Positions 30,708 through 45,100 of a DNA stretch of 64,000 nucleotides are shown in pieces. Made by a program: the position numbers and the translations under genes. Numbering within the stretch: position 1 is the first letter of the stretch; the number at the start of each line of letters is the position of its first letter. Origin of the DNA: Salinibacterium sp. UTAS2018. Its GTDB lineage: Bacteria > Actinomycetota > Actinomycetes > Actinomycetales > Microbacteriaceae. The notes beneath the pieces are model-generated. The model saw only the letters and a program-made list of their open reading frames with translations, made no database searches and was not told where the DNA came from. The stretch covers positions 1,488,001 to 1,552,000 of the forward strand of contig NZ_CP035375.1 of NCBI RefSeq assembly GCF_004118935.1, read 5' to 3'.

Positions 30708-32803
30708 TAGTGCCCCGCTCCCGAGCTCTCGCCCATCAGTCGGTGCATGCCCTCAGGGTCGTGCGCCTTGGCCATTGCGGCCTCTTCAGTAATCGCACCC
30801 GACTTGGCGAGGCCAGCGAGGTGTTGGTCCATGGTGTGCATACCGATACCTCGACCGGCCTGCATCGCCGACGGAATTTGGTAGATCTTGCCCTCACGAA
30901 TGAGGTTTCCGATAGCCGGCGTCATCGTGAGCACTTCAGTAGCGGCGACTCGCCCCTTACCGCTCGCGCGGCGAACCAGCGTCTGACACACGATGCCCTG
31001 CAGCACCGCCGCAAGCTGCGTGCGAACCTGGCCCTGCTGGTGCGGCGGGAAGACGTCAATGATGCGGTCAACGGTTTGCGCAGCATCCTGAGTGTGCAGG
31101 GTGGCAAAGACGAGGTGGCCAGTTTCAGCCGCCGTCAGCGCGATCGAGATGGTTTCGAGGTCTCGAAGCTCACCAATCAGGATGACGTCGGGGTCTTGAC
31201 GCAGAACGTGCTTGAGCGCGTTCGTGAACGAGTGGGTATCGCGGCCAACCTCGCGCTGGTTGACCAGCGACTTCTGGTTGCCGTGAAGGAACTCAATCGG
31301 GTCTTCAACGGTCACGATGTGGTCCGCACGGGTGCGGTTCACAAGGTCGATGAGCGCCGCAAGAGTCGTCGACTTTCCCGAACCGGTTGGTCCGGTAACG
31401 AGCACGAGTCCACGCGGCAGAGTGGAGAAATTTCCCACCGATTCCTGAATACCAAGATCCTTGAGCTGCTTGATCTCGGTCGGAATGATTCGGAAAGCTG
31501 CGCCCATGTTGCCGCGGTCCATGTAGTAGTTCACACGGAAACGAGCGGCCTCAGACAGTTCGAACGCGAAGTCGAGCTCGAGAACTTCGAGAAACTGTTC
31601 CTCTTGCTTCTGGTCGAGGATGCTGAACAGCGCGTCGCGGGTGCGGTCTTTGTCCCACTCCCCCATGCCCTTGAGCGGCTGGAGGCCACCATCGACACGG
31701 ATCATCGGCACGGCGCCAGAAGAAATGTGGAGGTCGGAGGCGCCGGTGTAGACAACCTCTTTGAGAGCGTCGAGCAGCTCGGGGTTAGAACCCTCGCGCG
31801 CCGTCAGCTCCATCTCGGGACGCATTTCGCGGTCCTCTTCGACAATCTTGGGCACAGAGAGAAGCTGCGATTCTTGGTTCAACGGTGAGTCGGGTGCGCC
31901 GAAACCACTCGTGAAGCTCAGTAGACCTTCGTCGGCTCCGGGAGGCGGGAAGTTCAAGTCGCCATCAGCGGCCGGCGCGATGTCGGGCAGGTCAAGTAGC
32001 CCGCCATCAGCCGCAGACTGCGCGGGGAACTTGACGGTCGGGGTGTCTGACGACACGGTGTCCATGATGCGGGTCGGAGCCTCGGGCTGCGGAGTCGCGG
32101 TGTCTTCGGTGAAATACGGGACTTCAGCAGCGGTCGGCGACGGAGTCGGAGCGGCTTCGCTGACGGGTGCGTCAGGCGCGGGCACAGATGCTGCGGCCGC
32201 GGGTGCGGCCGCTGCAGCAGGCACTGGTGCCGGAACCTCAGGCGCGGCGGCTTCTGGGACCGGAAGCGACGCCCCCGCAGCCGACGTTGCGGCCGAGGTC
32301 TGCGACATGGCGCCAGCGGCGGCCTGGCGGAAGAGTTCGTCGAGGGAATCGATCGAGGTGACAGGCTCGGTAGCCATGCGGCGCGCGCGGCGTCCACCTT
32401 CAGTGGCATCCGCCGCCGGCGTTGCGGCGTGCGCCTCAGCCGGGGCTGGCTCGGAGTGAGCGGCCGGAGCGTGAGCTGCCGAAACCGGCGGTGCCGGAGG
32501 CGCGGTCACACCAGCAGTGTCGGTGCTCTTGATCGAACCGGAAGGCGGCGGGATCGTCGGAAGCGGTGAGGCCGGAACGGTCGCAGCTGAGGCCGACGGT
32601 GCGGCCCCCGTCTGCGCCCACTCCGGGAACGGTGATGGAGCCGCCGCAGCCTGCGGGCTGTCAACACCGGGAACGCTTGTGCCCGGCATGGGCGGTGGTG
32701 CGTCGGTCGGGACGCTCTGCCCCGAAGGCGCGCTCTGCCCCTTCGGTGTGAACAAACTTTCGTCTACCGATTGCGACGGGATGTCATAAATCCGCTTAGC
32801 CAT
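30707..32803 (-). CDS. pilT: PilT-type retraction ATPase with a ~340-residue disordered N-terminal extension
   Basis: PilT-like hexameric ATPase that drives pilus retraction. The protein is 698 residues, about twice the usual ~350. Residues 1 to ~340 are Ala/Pro/Ser-rich low complexity and lack a known domain. The C-terminal half is a full PilT: GASDLHISSGAVPMIRVDG, Walker A GPTGSGKST from residue 471, GELRDLETISIALTAAETGH and HTQDAAQTVDRIIDVFPP. It lies 21 bp after pilB. The long arm is more than a start-site error, since the ATG at 32803 follows directly on pilB. Confidence 0.93.
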   Translation of the reverse strand: MAKRIYDIPSQSVDESLFTPKGQSAPSGQSVPTDAPPPMPGTSVPGVDSPQAAAAPSPFPEWAQTGAAPSASAATVPASPLPTIPPPSGSIKSTDTAGVTAPPAPPVSAAHAPAAHSEPAPAEAHAATPAADATEGGRRARRMATEPVTSIDSLDELFRQAAAGAMSQTSAATSAAGASLPVPEAAAPEVPAPVPAAAAAPAAAASVPAPDAPVSEAAPTPSPTAAEVPYFTEDTATPQPEAPTRIMDTVSSDTPTVKFPAQSAADGGLLDLPDIAPAADGDLNFPPPGADEGLLSFTSGFGAPDSPLNQESQLLSVPKIVEEDREMRPEMELTAREGSNPELLDALKEVVYTGASDLHISSGAVPMIRVDGGLQPLKGMGEWDKDRTRDALFSILDQKQEEQFLEVLELDFAFELSEAARFRVNYYMDRGNMGAAFRIIPTEIKQLKDLGIQESVGNFSTLPRGLVLVTGPTGSGKSTTLAALIDLVNRTRADHIVTVEDPIEFLHGNQKSLVNQREVGRDTHSFTNALKHVLRQDPDVILIGELRDLETISIALTAAETGHLVFATLHTQDAAQTVDRIIDVFPPHQQGQVRTQLAAVLQGIVCQTLVRRASGKGRVAATEVLTMTPAIGNLIREGKIYQIPSAMQAGRGIGMHTMDQHLAGLAKSGAITEEAAMAKAHDPEGMHRLMGESSGAGH

Positions 32804-32824
32804 AATTCCCCCAGGTACTGCGTC

Positions 32825-34498
32825 TTAGGCGACGACGCGCAAAATCTCTTCGATGGATGTCAAGCCCAATTGAGCCTTCGCCCAACCGTCCATGCGCAGA
32901 GTGCGCATGCCCTGATCGATCGCGACGCGGTTAATTTCCGCGCTCGACGAACGAGCAACAGCAAGACGTTCAATCTCTTCAGTCACTGCCATCACTTCGT
33001 GCAGTGCAATACGACCGCGGTATCCCGTCTTGGAACACACGGTGCACCCGACGGGTGCGTACAAGGTCGGCATCGGGCCTTCTGGGTTGAAGCCGACCTT
33101 CAAGTTAACGAGGTCCTGCGGGTTATGAACCGCAGGCTGCTTGCAGCGGTCACAGAGGCGACGCGCGAGTCGCTGAGCGACTACACAGTCGATAGCGGAC
33201 CCGACCAAGAAGGGTTCAATATCCATCTCGATCAGTCGCGTAATTGCGGCCGGTGCGCCGTTGGTGTGCAGAGTGCTCAGCACAAGGTGGCCGGTGAGCG
33301 CGGCTTCGATGGCGATTTGCGCCGTCTCTTGGTCTCGGATCTCACCGATGAGAACAACATCCGGGTCAGAACGCAGAATCGAGCGCAGAGCACTCGCGAA
33401 CGTGAGGCCCGCCTTCGGGTTGACCTGAACCTGGTTGATGCCCGCCATGCGGTACTCCACCGGGTCTTCCACCGTAATGACGTTGATCTCCGGGCGAGCA
33501 ACGGCATTGAGGGTGGTGTAGAGCGTGGTCGACTTACCGGAACCCGTAGGCCCGGTCACAAGGATCATGCCGTAGGGCTTGGAGTACGCCTCTTTGTAAA
33601 TCTTGGCGTTGTGCTCGAGCAGGTAGAGCTGGCTCAGATCGAGAGTCGTGTTCGAGTTGTCGAGAATACGCATAACGACTTTTTCGCCGTACACGGTCGG
33701 CAGCGTGGCGACACGAAGGTCGATCTTTTTTTGACCGTGGATAACGGAGATACGGCCATCCTGAGGCTTACGACGCTCAGCGATGTCCATTTCGGCCATG
33801 ATCTTGAGGCGAGAAATGACGCCGTTCTGAATCTGGCGCGGGGCACGCTGCATCTCGTGCAGCACACCGTCAATGCGGTAGCGAACACCGAGGTCGTGCT
33901 CACCGGGCTCGATGTGAATATCGGATGCCTTGTCCTGGATGCCCTGGCTGATGAGCAAGTTCACGAAGCGAACGATCGGTGCGTCGTCTTCGGTCGGTTC
34001 GTTGCTGTTTGTGGCGAGAGCGACATCCGTCGTCGTCGCTTCTTGCTCAAGTTCGTTGCTCAGGCTGGAAAGCTCACCGTCAGCGCGGTGGAAGCGGTCG
34101 AGTGCCGTTTGCAGGTCGCTGCGCTCAGCAACCACGACGCGAATCTGGCGGCCCGTAGCCGAGCGGATGTCATCGAGGGCAAAGATGTTGCCGGGGTCAA
34201 CCATCGCCAAGACGAGGTAGCCCTCGCTGAAGGCGATCGGTAGAACCTCGTGACGGCGGCAAATTGCCGCGGGCGCGAGGGCGACAGCCTGGTTATCGAC
34301 GGCGAAGTCGACGAGTTCGACGAACGGAACTCCCGCCTGTGCTGCACGCGCCGAAGCGAGCTGGGCCGGCGAGATCGTGCCGCTGTCGAGTAAGTTTCGG
34401 ACGAGTGCTTCCTCGTCGGTGTGTGACGTTCCCACAGAATCAATGCTCTCAATCGGCATCATTCCGCGAAGAATCAGTACTTCAGCAAGTGTTGTCAC
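32825..34498 (-). CDS. pilB: PilB/GspE-type pilus extension ATPase
   Basis: PilB-like hexameric ATPase that powers pilus extension. The 557-residue product starts at a GTG with GGGGAGG five bases upstream. The N-terminal GspE/PilB domain covers about 20-170. The ATPase core has Walker A GPTGSGKST from residue 316, an Asp box, GEIRDQETAQIAIEAALTGH and HTNGAPAAITRLIEM. A four-cysteine zinc site follows (CDRCKQ and CTVC). The retained zinc motif separates it from PilT. It leads the pilB-pilT-pilC unit. Confidence 0.95.
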   Translation of the reverse strand: MTTLAEVLILRGMMPIESIDSVGTSHTDEEALVRNLLDSGTISPAQLASARAAQAGVPFVELVDFAVDNQAVALAPAAICRRHEVLPIAFSEGYLVLAMVDPGNIFALDDIRSATGRQIRVVVAERSDLQTALDRFHRADGELSSLSNELEQEATTTDVALATNSNEPTEDDAPIVRFVNLLISQGIQDKASDIHIEPGEHDLGVRYRIDGVLHEMQRAPRQIQNGVISRLKIMAEMDIAERRKPQDGRISVIHGQKKIDLRVATLPTVYGEKVVMRILDNSNTTLDLSQLYLLEHNAKIYKEAYSKPYGMILVTGPTGSGKSTTLYTTLNAVARPEINVITVEDPVEYRMAGINQVQVNPKAGLTFASALRSILRSDPDVVLIGEIRDQETAQIAIEAALTGHLVLSTLHTNGAPAAITRLIEMDIEPFLVGSAIDCVVAQRLARRLCDRCKQPAVHNPQDLVNLKVGFNPEGPMPTLYAPVGCTVCSKTGYRGRIALHEVMAVTEEIERLAVARSSSAEINRVAIDQGMRTLRMDGWAKAQLGLTSIEEILRVVA

Positions 34499-34590
34499 GC
34501 GTGCCTCCCCCCAAGGTCTTAGCGAAGTCCAACGCTAATCGAGTCACATGAGCACCACTAGACCCACGTGTGAGGGGTAGTCAGGTCGTT

Positions 34591-35037
34591 TCAGGAAGCC
34601 CATTCGCCGCGAGTCGCAGCATTGAGTGCCAAATTGATGCTTTTTTCGATGTACGCCGCCAGTCGGGGCATCGCGCACTCCGAAATCACATCGGAGATGT
34701 CTTGAGCATGGCGTTGGGCGCACGCGTGAACCGTTGCGCGCGCGGTCGAGAAGCACCCGGAGCACGGCTTCGTCGAGCGCGCATCTTCGCCACGGCAATG
34801 ACGTTCCTCATGAAGGGATACGGCCAGCTGAAAAGTGACGACGTCTAGAGTCTCCACAAAAGAGTGGATGAGGTCGTGCGGCCACTGCCCGGAATGATCG
34901 AACGCGGCGAAGGTTGAATCGCGGCACGACACGCAGCCGGCTTCGGTGCCCGAGACGGGCTGGCGCCACTCCGCAACAAGGCGATACCAGCGCTGAAGAG
35001 AACAGTCGACGAGATCGTTCACCGCATGACGATTCAT
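34591..35037 (-). CDS. Cys/His-rich small protein of unknown function upstream of pilB
   Basis: A 148-residue protein I do not recognise. The ATG at 35037 has GGGGGA about eight bases upstream; a longer frame to 35121 has no better site. It has CVSC at residues 35-38, HC at 80-81, CSGC at 92-95 and further cysteines at 106 and 121. Several histidines lie between them, suggesting zinc or another metal. No signal peptide or membrane helix is seen. It ends 93 bp before pilB on the same strand and could be cotranscribed. The coding call rests on frame length, ribosome site and motif pattern. Confidence 0.55.
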   Translation of the reverse strand: MNRHAVNDLVDCSLQRWYRLVAEWRQPVSGTEAGCVSCRDSTFAAFDHSGQWPHDLIHSFVETLDVVTFQLAVSLHEERHCRGEDARSTKPCSGCFSTARATVHACAQRHAQDISDVISECAMPRLAAYIEKSINLALNAATRGEWAS

Positions 35038-35219
35038 ACGTAATTCCCCCGCCCTCGATTGCTGACTTACCGATAGTCGCATCGCGCGAGGTTTTGCGGC
35101 AGTCGTCAGTATCAATGACACCCGTTTGGGGGACAGACAGAAAGTTCCGGTAGATTTGTGGTTGGCAACCCGAAATTAGTGCCACTCTCATGCTTACCCT
35201 GATCCGAACGGGGACACCC

Positions 35220-35882
35220 TTGTCAGAGCACGACCCACCGCCACGCACCTATCGAATAGGGCATGTGGACGATCACGAGACGGTGCAATTGGGCTTTGCG
35301 TCCCTGCTCTCCCACAGCCCCGACATCATCCTGCACAGTTCCGCCGCGAGCGTGCGTGACTTGGAGTCCGTCGCCTCCGAACTCGACCTCGTCGTTCTGG
35401 ATGTCCGCCTCTCCGACGGCAGCACCGTCGACGAGAACGTGGCGTGGCTGCGCGAGCGCGGTCTCAACGTTCTCGTCTTCACCGCAGCAGACAACGCTAC
35501 AGAAGTACGTGCAGCATCCCGGGCCGGAGTTCTCGGTATCGTGCGCAAGTCGGAATCCCGCGACGTCATTGTCGACGCTGTGCGGGAGGCCGCTCTCGGC
35601 AACCCCGTCGTCACTACAGATTGGGCCGCCGCGCTCGACTCCGACCCAGAACTCGCTGCCGCGGGGCTCAGCCCCAAAGAGCAAGAGGTACTCGCGCACT
35701 ATGCGTCCGGAGATAAGTCGGTCGCTGTCGCGCACCGGGCGGGGCTCTCGGCAAGCACCGTCGCGGAATATGTGCGTCGCATCCGCCACAAGTACGCGAT
35801 GGCTGGCAGGCCCGCCGCCACCAAAGTCGACCTCTACAAGCGTGCTGTCGAAGACGGCATCCTGCCTCCTCCCCACTCGTGA
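35220..35882 (+). CDS. NarL/FixJ-type response regulator
   Basis: Response regulator of a two-component system. The receiver domain has the acidic pair in HVDDHE, phospho-acceptor Asp61 in LVVLDVRLSDG, Thr in VFTAADN and Lys in VRKSES. The LuxR-type helix-turn-helix is at the C-terminus (LSPKEQEVLAHYASGDKSV, then STVAEYVRRIRHKY). I prefer the TTG at 35220, which has GGGG six bases upstream and gives a normal receiver length; the ATG at 35190 has no ribosome site. Its stop overlaps the kinase start. Confidence 0.88.
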   Translation: MSEHDPPPRTYRIGHVDDHETVQLGFASLLSHSPDIILHSSAASVRDLESVASELDLVVLDVRLSDGSTVDENVAWLRERGLNVLVFTAADNATEVRAASRAGVLGIVRKSESRDVIVDAVREAALGNPVVTTDWAAALDSDPELAAAGLSPKEQEVLAHYASGDKSVAVAHRAGLSASTVAEYVRRIRHKYAMAGRPAATKVDLYKRAVEDGILPPPHS

Positions 35883-37096
35883 GTAGTACAGGCCGGGTGA
35901 ACGACGCCGCGGTGACGCCCCGCGACGAGGGTGGGGCCGAACTCGCCGTCATACGGATCATGACGCTCATTTTCGCCGCCGCCGCGGTTATGTTTTTGGC
36001 TCTTTCTGCACCCTCGTTCTTTGAGCAGGCCGACTACCTCATTCCTCATTGGCAACTTGCCGCGGGCATTGCAATATTCGGAACGCCCTTAGTCATCGCC
36101 GCGGTCGCACCGTGGAGTTCACTGCGTCAACTTCGCATTCTGCATGGGGCATATGCCGCAATTTTCACGGTCACCGTGCTCAGCTGGATCCCCGCCTTCA
36201 TCAACGGCCCCATGTCTCCCGAGGCAGCACCGTGGGTCGTGGGGTTGACCGCTCTGGGCACCACCCCCGCCGCAATCGCGTGGCGGCCGGTTGCCGCCTG
36301 GTTGTTTTTATTGGCGTCGTCAATGGTGATCGCTCCGATCCGGATCATCGCCGACGGTGGTGCGGATGTCTCACTCGCGATTCAGTTCGCCTTCTTTACG
36401 ATCACCGTCTGCGCGGCCTTCACCGCGGTGGCCACCGTCGCGATAGCGGCCGGCCGAGAAGTGGATGCCGCAAGCGTTGCCGCCCGCGCCTCATCGATGC
36501 GCGCCGCCGCCCTCACCGCTCGCGGCGAAGAGCAGGCTCACCTTGATGCCCTTGTGCACGACGAAGTGATCGCCACGATCTTCGCTGCTGCGGGGGCCGG
36601 ACGCAGCGAATCGGCGTCGACCCGTGCGCAAGCGGCGCGCACCATCGCACGCCTCAGCGAACTGAGCGACACCAGTGCGACCGTTCCCGAACTCATCCAC
36701 ATGGACTACTTCGTGCAGGGGCTCGCCTCGTCCGTCGCCGAGACTACGGATTCCGCGACGTTCACCGTGATCGGCGAGCGGTATGCCGCGCTCCCCTCGC
36801 CGATCGCAACCGCACTGATCGAAGCCACAGTCGAGGCGCTGCGCAACAGCGTCGTGCACGCCGGCGGAGAAGCAGCACCCGTCGTCCGAGAGGTGCGTTT
36901 CACGCTGCGCCCCGACGGAGTGGAAATTACGATCATCGACGATGGCAAAGGGTTCGACCCGGCAGCGGTACCTGCCAACAGACTGGGTATCGTCGTCAGC
37001 ATCCTGGGTCGCGTCAACTCCCTGCCCTGCGGCCGCGCCTCAGTGTGGTCGCAGCCTGATAAGGGCACCCGAGTAACAGTGGGGTGGAGCGAATGA
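35879..37096 (+). CDS. Membrane sensor histidine kinase
   Basis: Sensor kinase partner of the preceding regulator. The 405-residue product starts at a GTG overlapping the regulator stop (GTGA). About six membrane helices occupy residues 20-200, with no extracellular sensor domain of note. The likely phosphorylated histidine is His227 in DALVHDEVIATIF, a HisKA_3-like variant. The ATPase domain has N-box Asn323 (EALRNSVVHAG) and G-box DDGKGFD (354-360). The signal is unknown; the absence of a large outer loop suggests membrane or intramembrane sensing. Confidence 0.87.
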   Translation: MSSTGRVNDAAVTPRDEGGAELAVIRIMTLIFAAAAVMFLALSAPSFFEQADYLIPHWQLAAGIAIFGTPLVIAAVAPWSSLRQLRILHGAYAAIFTVTVLSWIPAFINGPMSPEAAPWVVGLTALGTTPAAIAWRPVAAWLFLLASSMVIAPIRIIADGGADVSLAIQFAFFTITVCAAFTAVATVAIAAGREVDAASVAARASSMRAAALTARGEEQAHLDALVHDEVIATIFAAAGAGRSESASTRAQAARTIARLSELSDTSATVPELIHMDYFVQGLASSVAETTDSATFTVIGERYAALPSPIATALIEATVEALRNSVVHAGGEAAPVVREVRFTLRPDGVEITIIDDGKGFDPAAVPANRLGIVVSILGRVNSLPCGRASVWSQPDKGTRVTVGWSE

Positions 37097-38091
37097 CTCG
37101 AGAAACTACGCCACGAGGGCGGCTCGATCTGCCCCAGATCACCGGACTCGGCGCTCACCTTCTGATCTGGAACTACTTCGTCACCATCTCAGTGTTGGCA
37201 CTTTTGTCGCTCGACGATGTGCACTCCGCTGTTCCCGTGTGGATTTCTATAGCCCTGTTCGGCTCAGTTTGGTTCGTTTTGACTCACGACGCTCAACCCC
37301 GCGTCGGTCTGGGTGTGAGCATCTACGTCAGCGTCGCCTGCGTGGTGTCCACCGCTATCTCGTCCAATAATTCCATCGTCGGCGGGTTCTCCCAGTGGTA
37401 TGTCGGCGCCGGAGCGTTGGCAATGTTCTACCTCAGCCTGCGTCGACGCGATCTGGTCGCGTGGCTGGGATTTGTCGGCATCGCCATCACGGTTCTTCTC
37501 TGGGGGCTCTCGACAGACGGCCGCCTGCTCGAAGCGATATTGCTCGTCGCGCGCCAAGCACCCTACGTGCTCGTCGGTTCCCTGTTTTCCTTTGGCATGA
37601 GGCGCACGCGGCACCGTCTGGATGACATCCGCTCGATCGAAACGTCACGAGCAGCCGCCGAGGCAGCAGCGCTCGCACGCACGGCCGAGCGCTCCCGCAG
37701 GCTTGCGGGCCTCGACGCTGCCGTCGGCGCCCAGTTGCAGCGGATTGCCGATGGCGTTGAACTGACGGATGACGACCGCGCTGAACTTGTGATCGCCGAG
37801 GCCCGTCTGCGTGACAGCCTTCGTGCGCGTCAGCTCGATCTGCCTGAGATCGTCTCGGCGGTACAACGCGCGCGACGCCGTGGCGCCACGGTAGTGCTGC
37901 TCGACGACCGCTACCCGCTGCCGCTTCCTAGCGCTGCTCTCGCCGCCGTCACAGAGGCGGCCGTTCGTACTCTGGACGACGCCGTTACGGGGGCGGTGAC
38001 TATCCGGCTCCTGCCCGCCGGCCGCGCACTCGTAGCGACAATGGTGACGGATGACGCTGGCTTCTCCCGCATCGAAATTCCTGCGCCGTAG
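37093..38091 (+). CDS. Degenerate histidine-kinase-like membrane protein
   Basis: A 332-residue protein starting at the ATG at 37093, overlapping the kinase stop (ATGA). It shares the layout of the neighbouring kinase: five or six membrane helices (to ~175), then a helical linker rich in Ala and Arg and a short C-terminal domain. The phospho-acceptor histidine, N-box asparagine and G-box glycines are all missing (AALAAVTEAAVRTLDDAV sits where the N-box should be). It is probably a pseudokinase modulating the kinase next to it. This is inference from architecture. Confidence 0.7.
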   Translation: MTRETTPRGRLDLPQITGLGAHLLIWNYFVTISVLALLSLDDVHSAVPVWISIALFGSVWFVLTHDAQPRVGLGVSIYVSVACVVSTAISSNNSIVGGFSQWYVGAGALAMFYLSLRRRDLVAWLGFVGIAITVLLWGLSTDGRLLEAILLVARQAPYVLVGSLFSFGMRRTRHRLDDIRSIETSRAAAEAAALARTAERSRRLAGLDAAVGAQLQRIADGVELTDDDRAELVIAEARLRDSLRARQLDLPEIVSAVQRARRRGATVVLLDDRYPLPLPSAALAAVTEAAVRTLDDAVTGAVTIRLLPAGRALVATMVTDDAGFSRIEIPAP

Positions 38092-38114
38092 CACCGCGCT
38101 ATTCACCAACGACA

Positions 38115-38145
38115 AAGGGCCCCCGTCGCGATGACGGGGGCCCTT
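38115..38145. terminator. Bidirectional terminator between the kinase genes and rpoC
   Basis: A perfect 13-bp stem, AAGGGCCCCCGTC with its complement, around a GCGAT loop. It lies 24 bp after the kinase-like gene and 34 bp after the rpoC stop, at a convergent junction. Confidence 0.85.
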
Positions 38146-38178
38146 CGTGGTATCACCCGGAGGTGATGCCGAGACTAC

Positions 38179-42060
<3,882 letters not shown>

Positions 42061-42104
42061 TTTATCTTCTCTCTTCGAAAGTTCTGCAGTCGTGGTCGGT
42101 CGAG

Positions 42105-45100
42105 TTAAATCTCGTCAACAGACGAGGACTCGAACCGCGCGGAAATGTTGATGCCCAACTCTTCGGCGGCACGGAACGCTTCATCGTCCGAGTCGCGCAA
42201 GTTGACCGTTGAACCGTCAGCCGAAAGAACTTCGACGTTGAGGCACAGCGACTGCATTTCCTTGATGAGAACCTTGAAGCTCTCGGGGATACCGGGCTCC
42301 TGAATGTTCTCGCCCTTAACGATGGCTTCGTATACCTTGACGCGACCGAGGATGTCGTCCGACTTGATCGTCAGAAGTTCCTGCAGAGCGTATGCGGCAC
42401 CATAGGCCTCGAGCGCCCACACTTCCATCTCACCGAAGCGCTGTCCACCGAACTGAGCCTTACCACCGAGTGGCTGCTGAGTAATCATGGAGTACGGACC
42501 GGTTGAACGAGCGTGGATCTTGTCGTCAACGAGGTGGTGCAGCTTGAGGATGTACATGTAACCGACCGAAACGGGAGCCGGGAACGGCTCACCCGAACGA
42601 CCATCGAACAACGGGGTCTTACCCGTGTGGTCGATGAGACGAACGCCATCACGAGTAGGAGTCGTGGAGTCAAGAAGACCCGCGATCTCCTCTTCGTACG
42701 CACCGTCGAATACAGGGGTAGCAACCTTGGTTCCGGGAGCAGCGCTGAACGCTTCCTCCGGAAGGTTCTTGGCCCACTCCGGCTTGCCTTCAACTTCCCA
42801 ACCCTGCTTCGCAACCCAACCGAGGTGAGTTTCGAGAACCTGACCGAAGTTCATTCGACCGGGGATACCGAGCGGGTTCAGGATGATGTCGACCGGGGTT
42901 CCATCGGCCAAGAACGGCATGTCTTCGACAGGCAGAATCTTGGAGATAACACCCTTGTTGCCGTGACGACCAGCGAGCTTGTCACCTTCGGTGATCTTGC
43001 GCTTCTGGGCGATGTACACAACAACACGCTGGTTGACGCCCGAGCCAAGCTCGTCATCGTTGTCTGCGGAGAATTCCTTGACAGCGATGATCGTGCCCTG
43101 CTCACCGTGGGGAACCTTCAGCGAGGTGTCGCGAACTTCGCGGCTCTTCTCGTTGAAGATGGCACGGAGCAAACGCTCTTCAGCCGAAAGCTCAGTCTCA
43201 CCCTTAGGCGTGACCTTGCCGACGAGGATGTCGCCGGGGCGAACCTCAGCACCGATACGGATGATTCCACGCTCGTCGAGGTCAGCCAAAAGTTCTGGGC
43301 TAACGTTCGGCAGATCGCGCGTGATCTCTTCTTTACCGAGCTTGGTGTCGCGAGCATCCACTTCGTATTCTTCGATGTGGATCGACGACAGTACGTCATC
43401 CTTGACCAGGTTCTGGCTCAGGATGATCGCGTCCTCGAAGTTGTGACCCTCCCACGGCATGAATGCCACGAGGAGGTTCTTTCCGAGGGCGAGCTCGCCG
43501 TTTTCGGTTGCCGGACCATCAGCGATGACCTGGCCAACTTCGACGCGCTCTCCGGCGCTGACGATGACACGGTGGTTGTAGCTCGTGCCCTGGTTAGAGC
43601 GGTTGAACTTGCGCAGGAAGTATTCCTGCGTTCCGCCCTCATCGAGCTGAACAACAACGACGTCTGCAGAAACCTCAGAGACGACACCGGCCTTGAGCGT
43701 GGTGACAACGTCACCAGAGTCAATAGCGGCGAAGGCTTCCATACCGGTTCCGACAAGCGGGCTCTCGCTGCGCAGCAGCGGGACAGCCTGACGCTGCATG
43801 TTGGCACCCATGAGTGCGCGGTTTGCATCGTCGTGCTCGAGGAAGGGGATGATCGAGGTCGCTACCGACACCATCTGGCGCGGCGAGACATCCATGTAGG
43901 CAATGTCTTCAACGGGAACGAGGTCAACCTCGCCACCCTTCTTACGGGCAAGAACGCGGGGCTCAGCGAACCGCATGTCCTTGGTAAGAGGCGCGTTTGC
44001 CTGCGCAACGATGAAGTCATCTTCATCGCTTGCAGTCAGGTAATCGATGGTTGTCGAAACAACGCCGTCGATCAAACGACGGTACGGGGTCTCGATGAAA
44101 CCGAAGGCGTTAATACGGGCGAACGAAGCGAGCGAACCGATCAGACCAATGTTGGGGCCTTCAGGAGTCTCAATCGGGCACATACGGCCGTAGTGAGAGG
44201 GGTGAACGTCTCGAACTTCAACGCCAGCGCGCTCACGGCTCAAACCACCAGGGCCCAGCGCCGAAAGGCGACGCTTGTGGGTCAGTCCCGCGAGCGGGTT
44301 GTTCTGGTCCATGAACTGCGAGAGCTGCGACGTACCGAAGAACTCCTTGATCGCAGCGACGACGGGGCGCACGTTGATCAGAGTCTGCGGGGTGATCGCT
44401 TCGATGTCCTGCGTGGTCATGCGCTCGCGAACGACACGTTCCATACGGCTGAGGCCGGTACGAACCTGGTTCTGGATGAGCTCACCCACGGCACGGATAC
44501 GACGGTTACCGAAGTGGTCGATGTCGTCGATGTCGATACGAAGGTCGACCTTCTTGCCGTCGCGAACACCCTTGACGCTGGCTACGCCGCTGTCACTGAC
44601 AGAAACGTTGGGAGCAGAGGTGTCGTGGAGCGACACCATGTACTTGATGGTGGCGATGATGTCTTCAACGGTGAGGACCGACTCTTTAATGTCGGTGTCG
44701 AGGCCAAGCTTGCGGTTGATCTTGTAACGACCAACCTTCGCGAGGTCGTAACGCTTCGAGTTGAAGTAGAAGTTGTCGAGAAGCGCGCGTGCGGCTTCTG
44801 CAGCTACCTGCTCGCCCGGACGGAGCTTGCGGTAGATGTCCTTGAGCGCCTCTTCCTTGGTAAGGATGTTGTCCTTTTCCAAGGTGGCCTCGATCGACGG
44901 GAAGCCCTTGAACTCCTCGAGGATCTCTTCGCTGGACAGGCCGAGGGCCTTCAGGAAGACCGTGACCGACTGCTTGCGCTTGCGGTCGATGCGAACGCCG
45001 ACCTGGTCGCGCTTGTCGATCTCGAACTCAAGCCAAGCACCGCGGCTCGGAATGATGCGAGCCGAGTAGATGTCTTTGTCGGAGAGCTTCTCGGGCTGGC

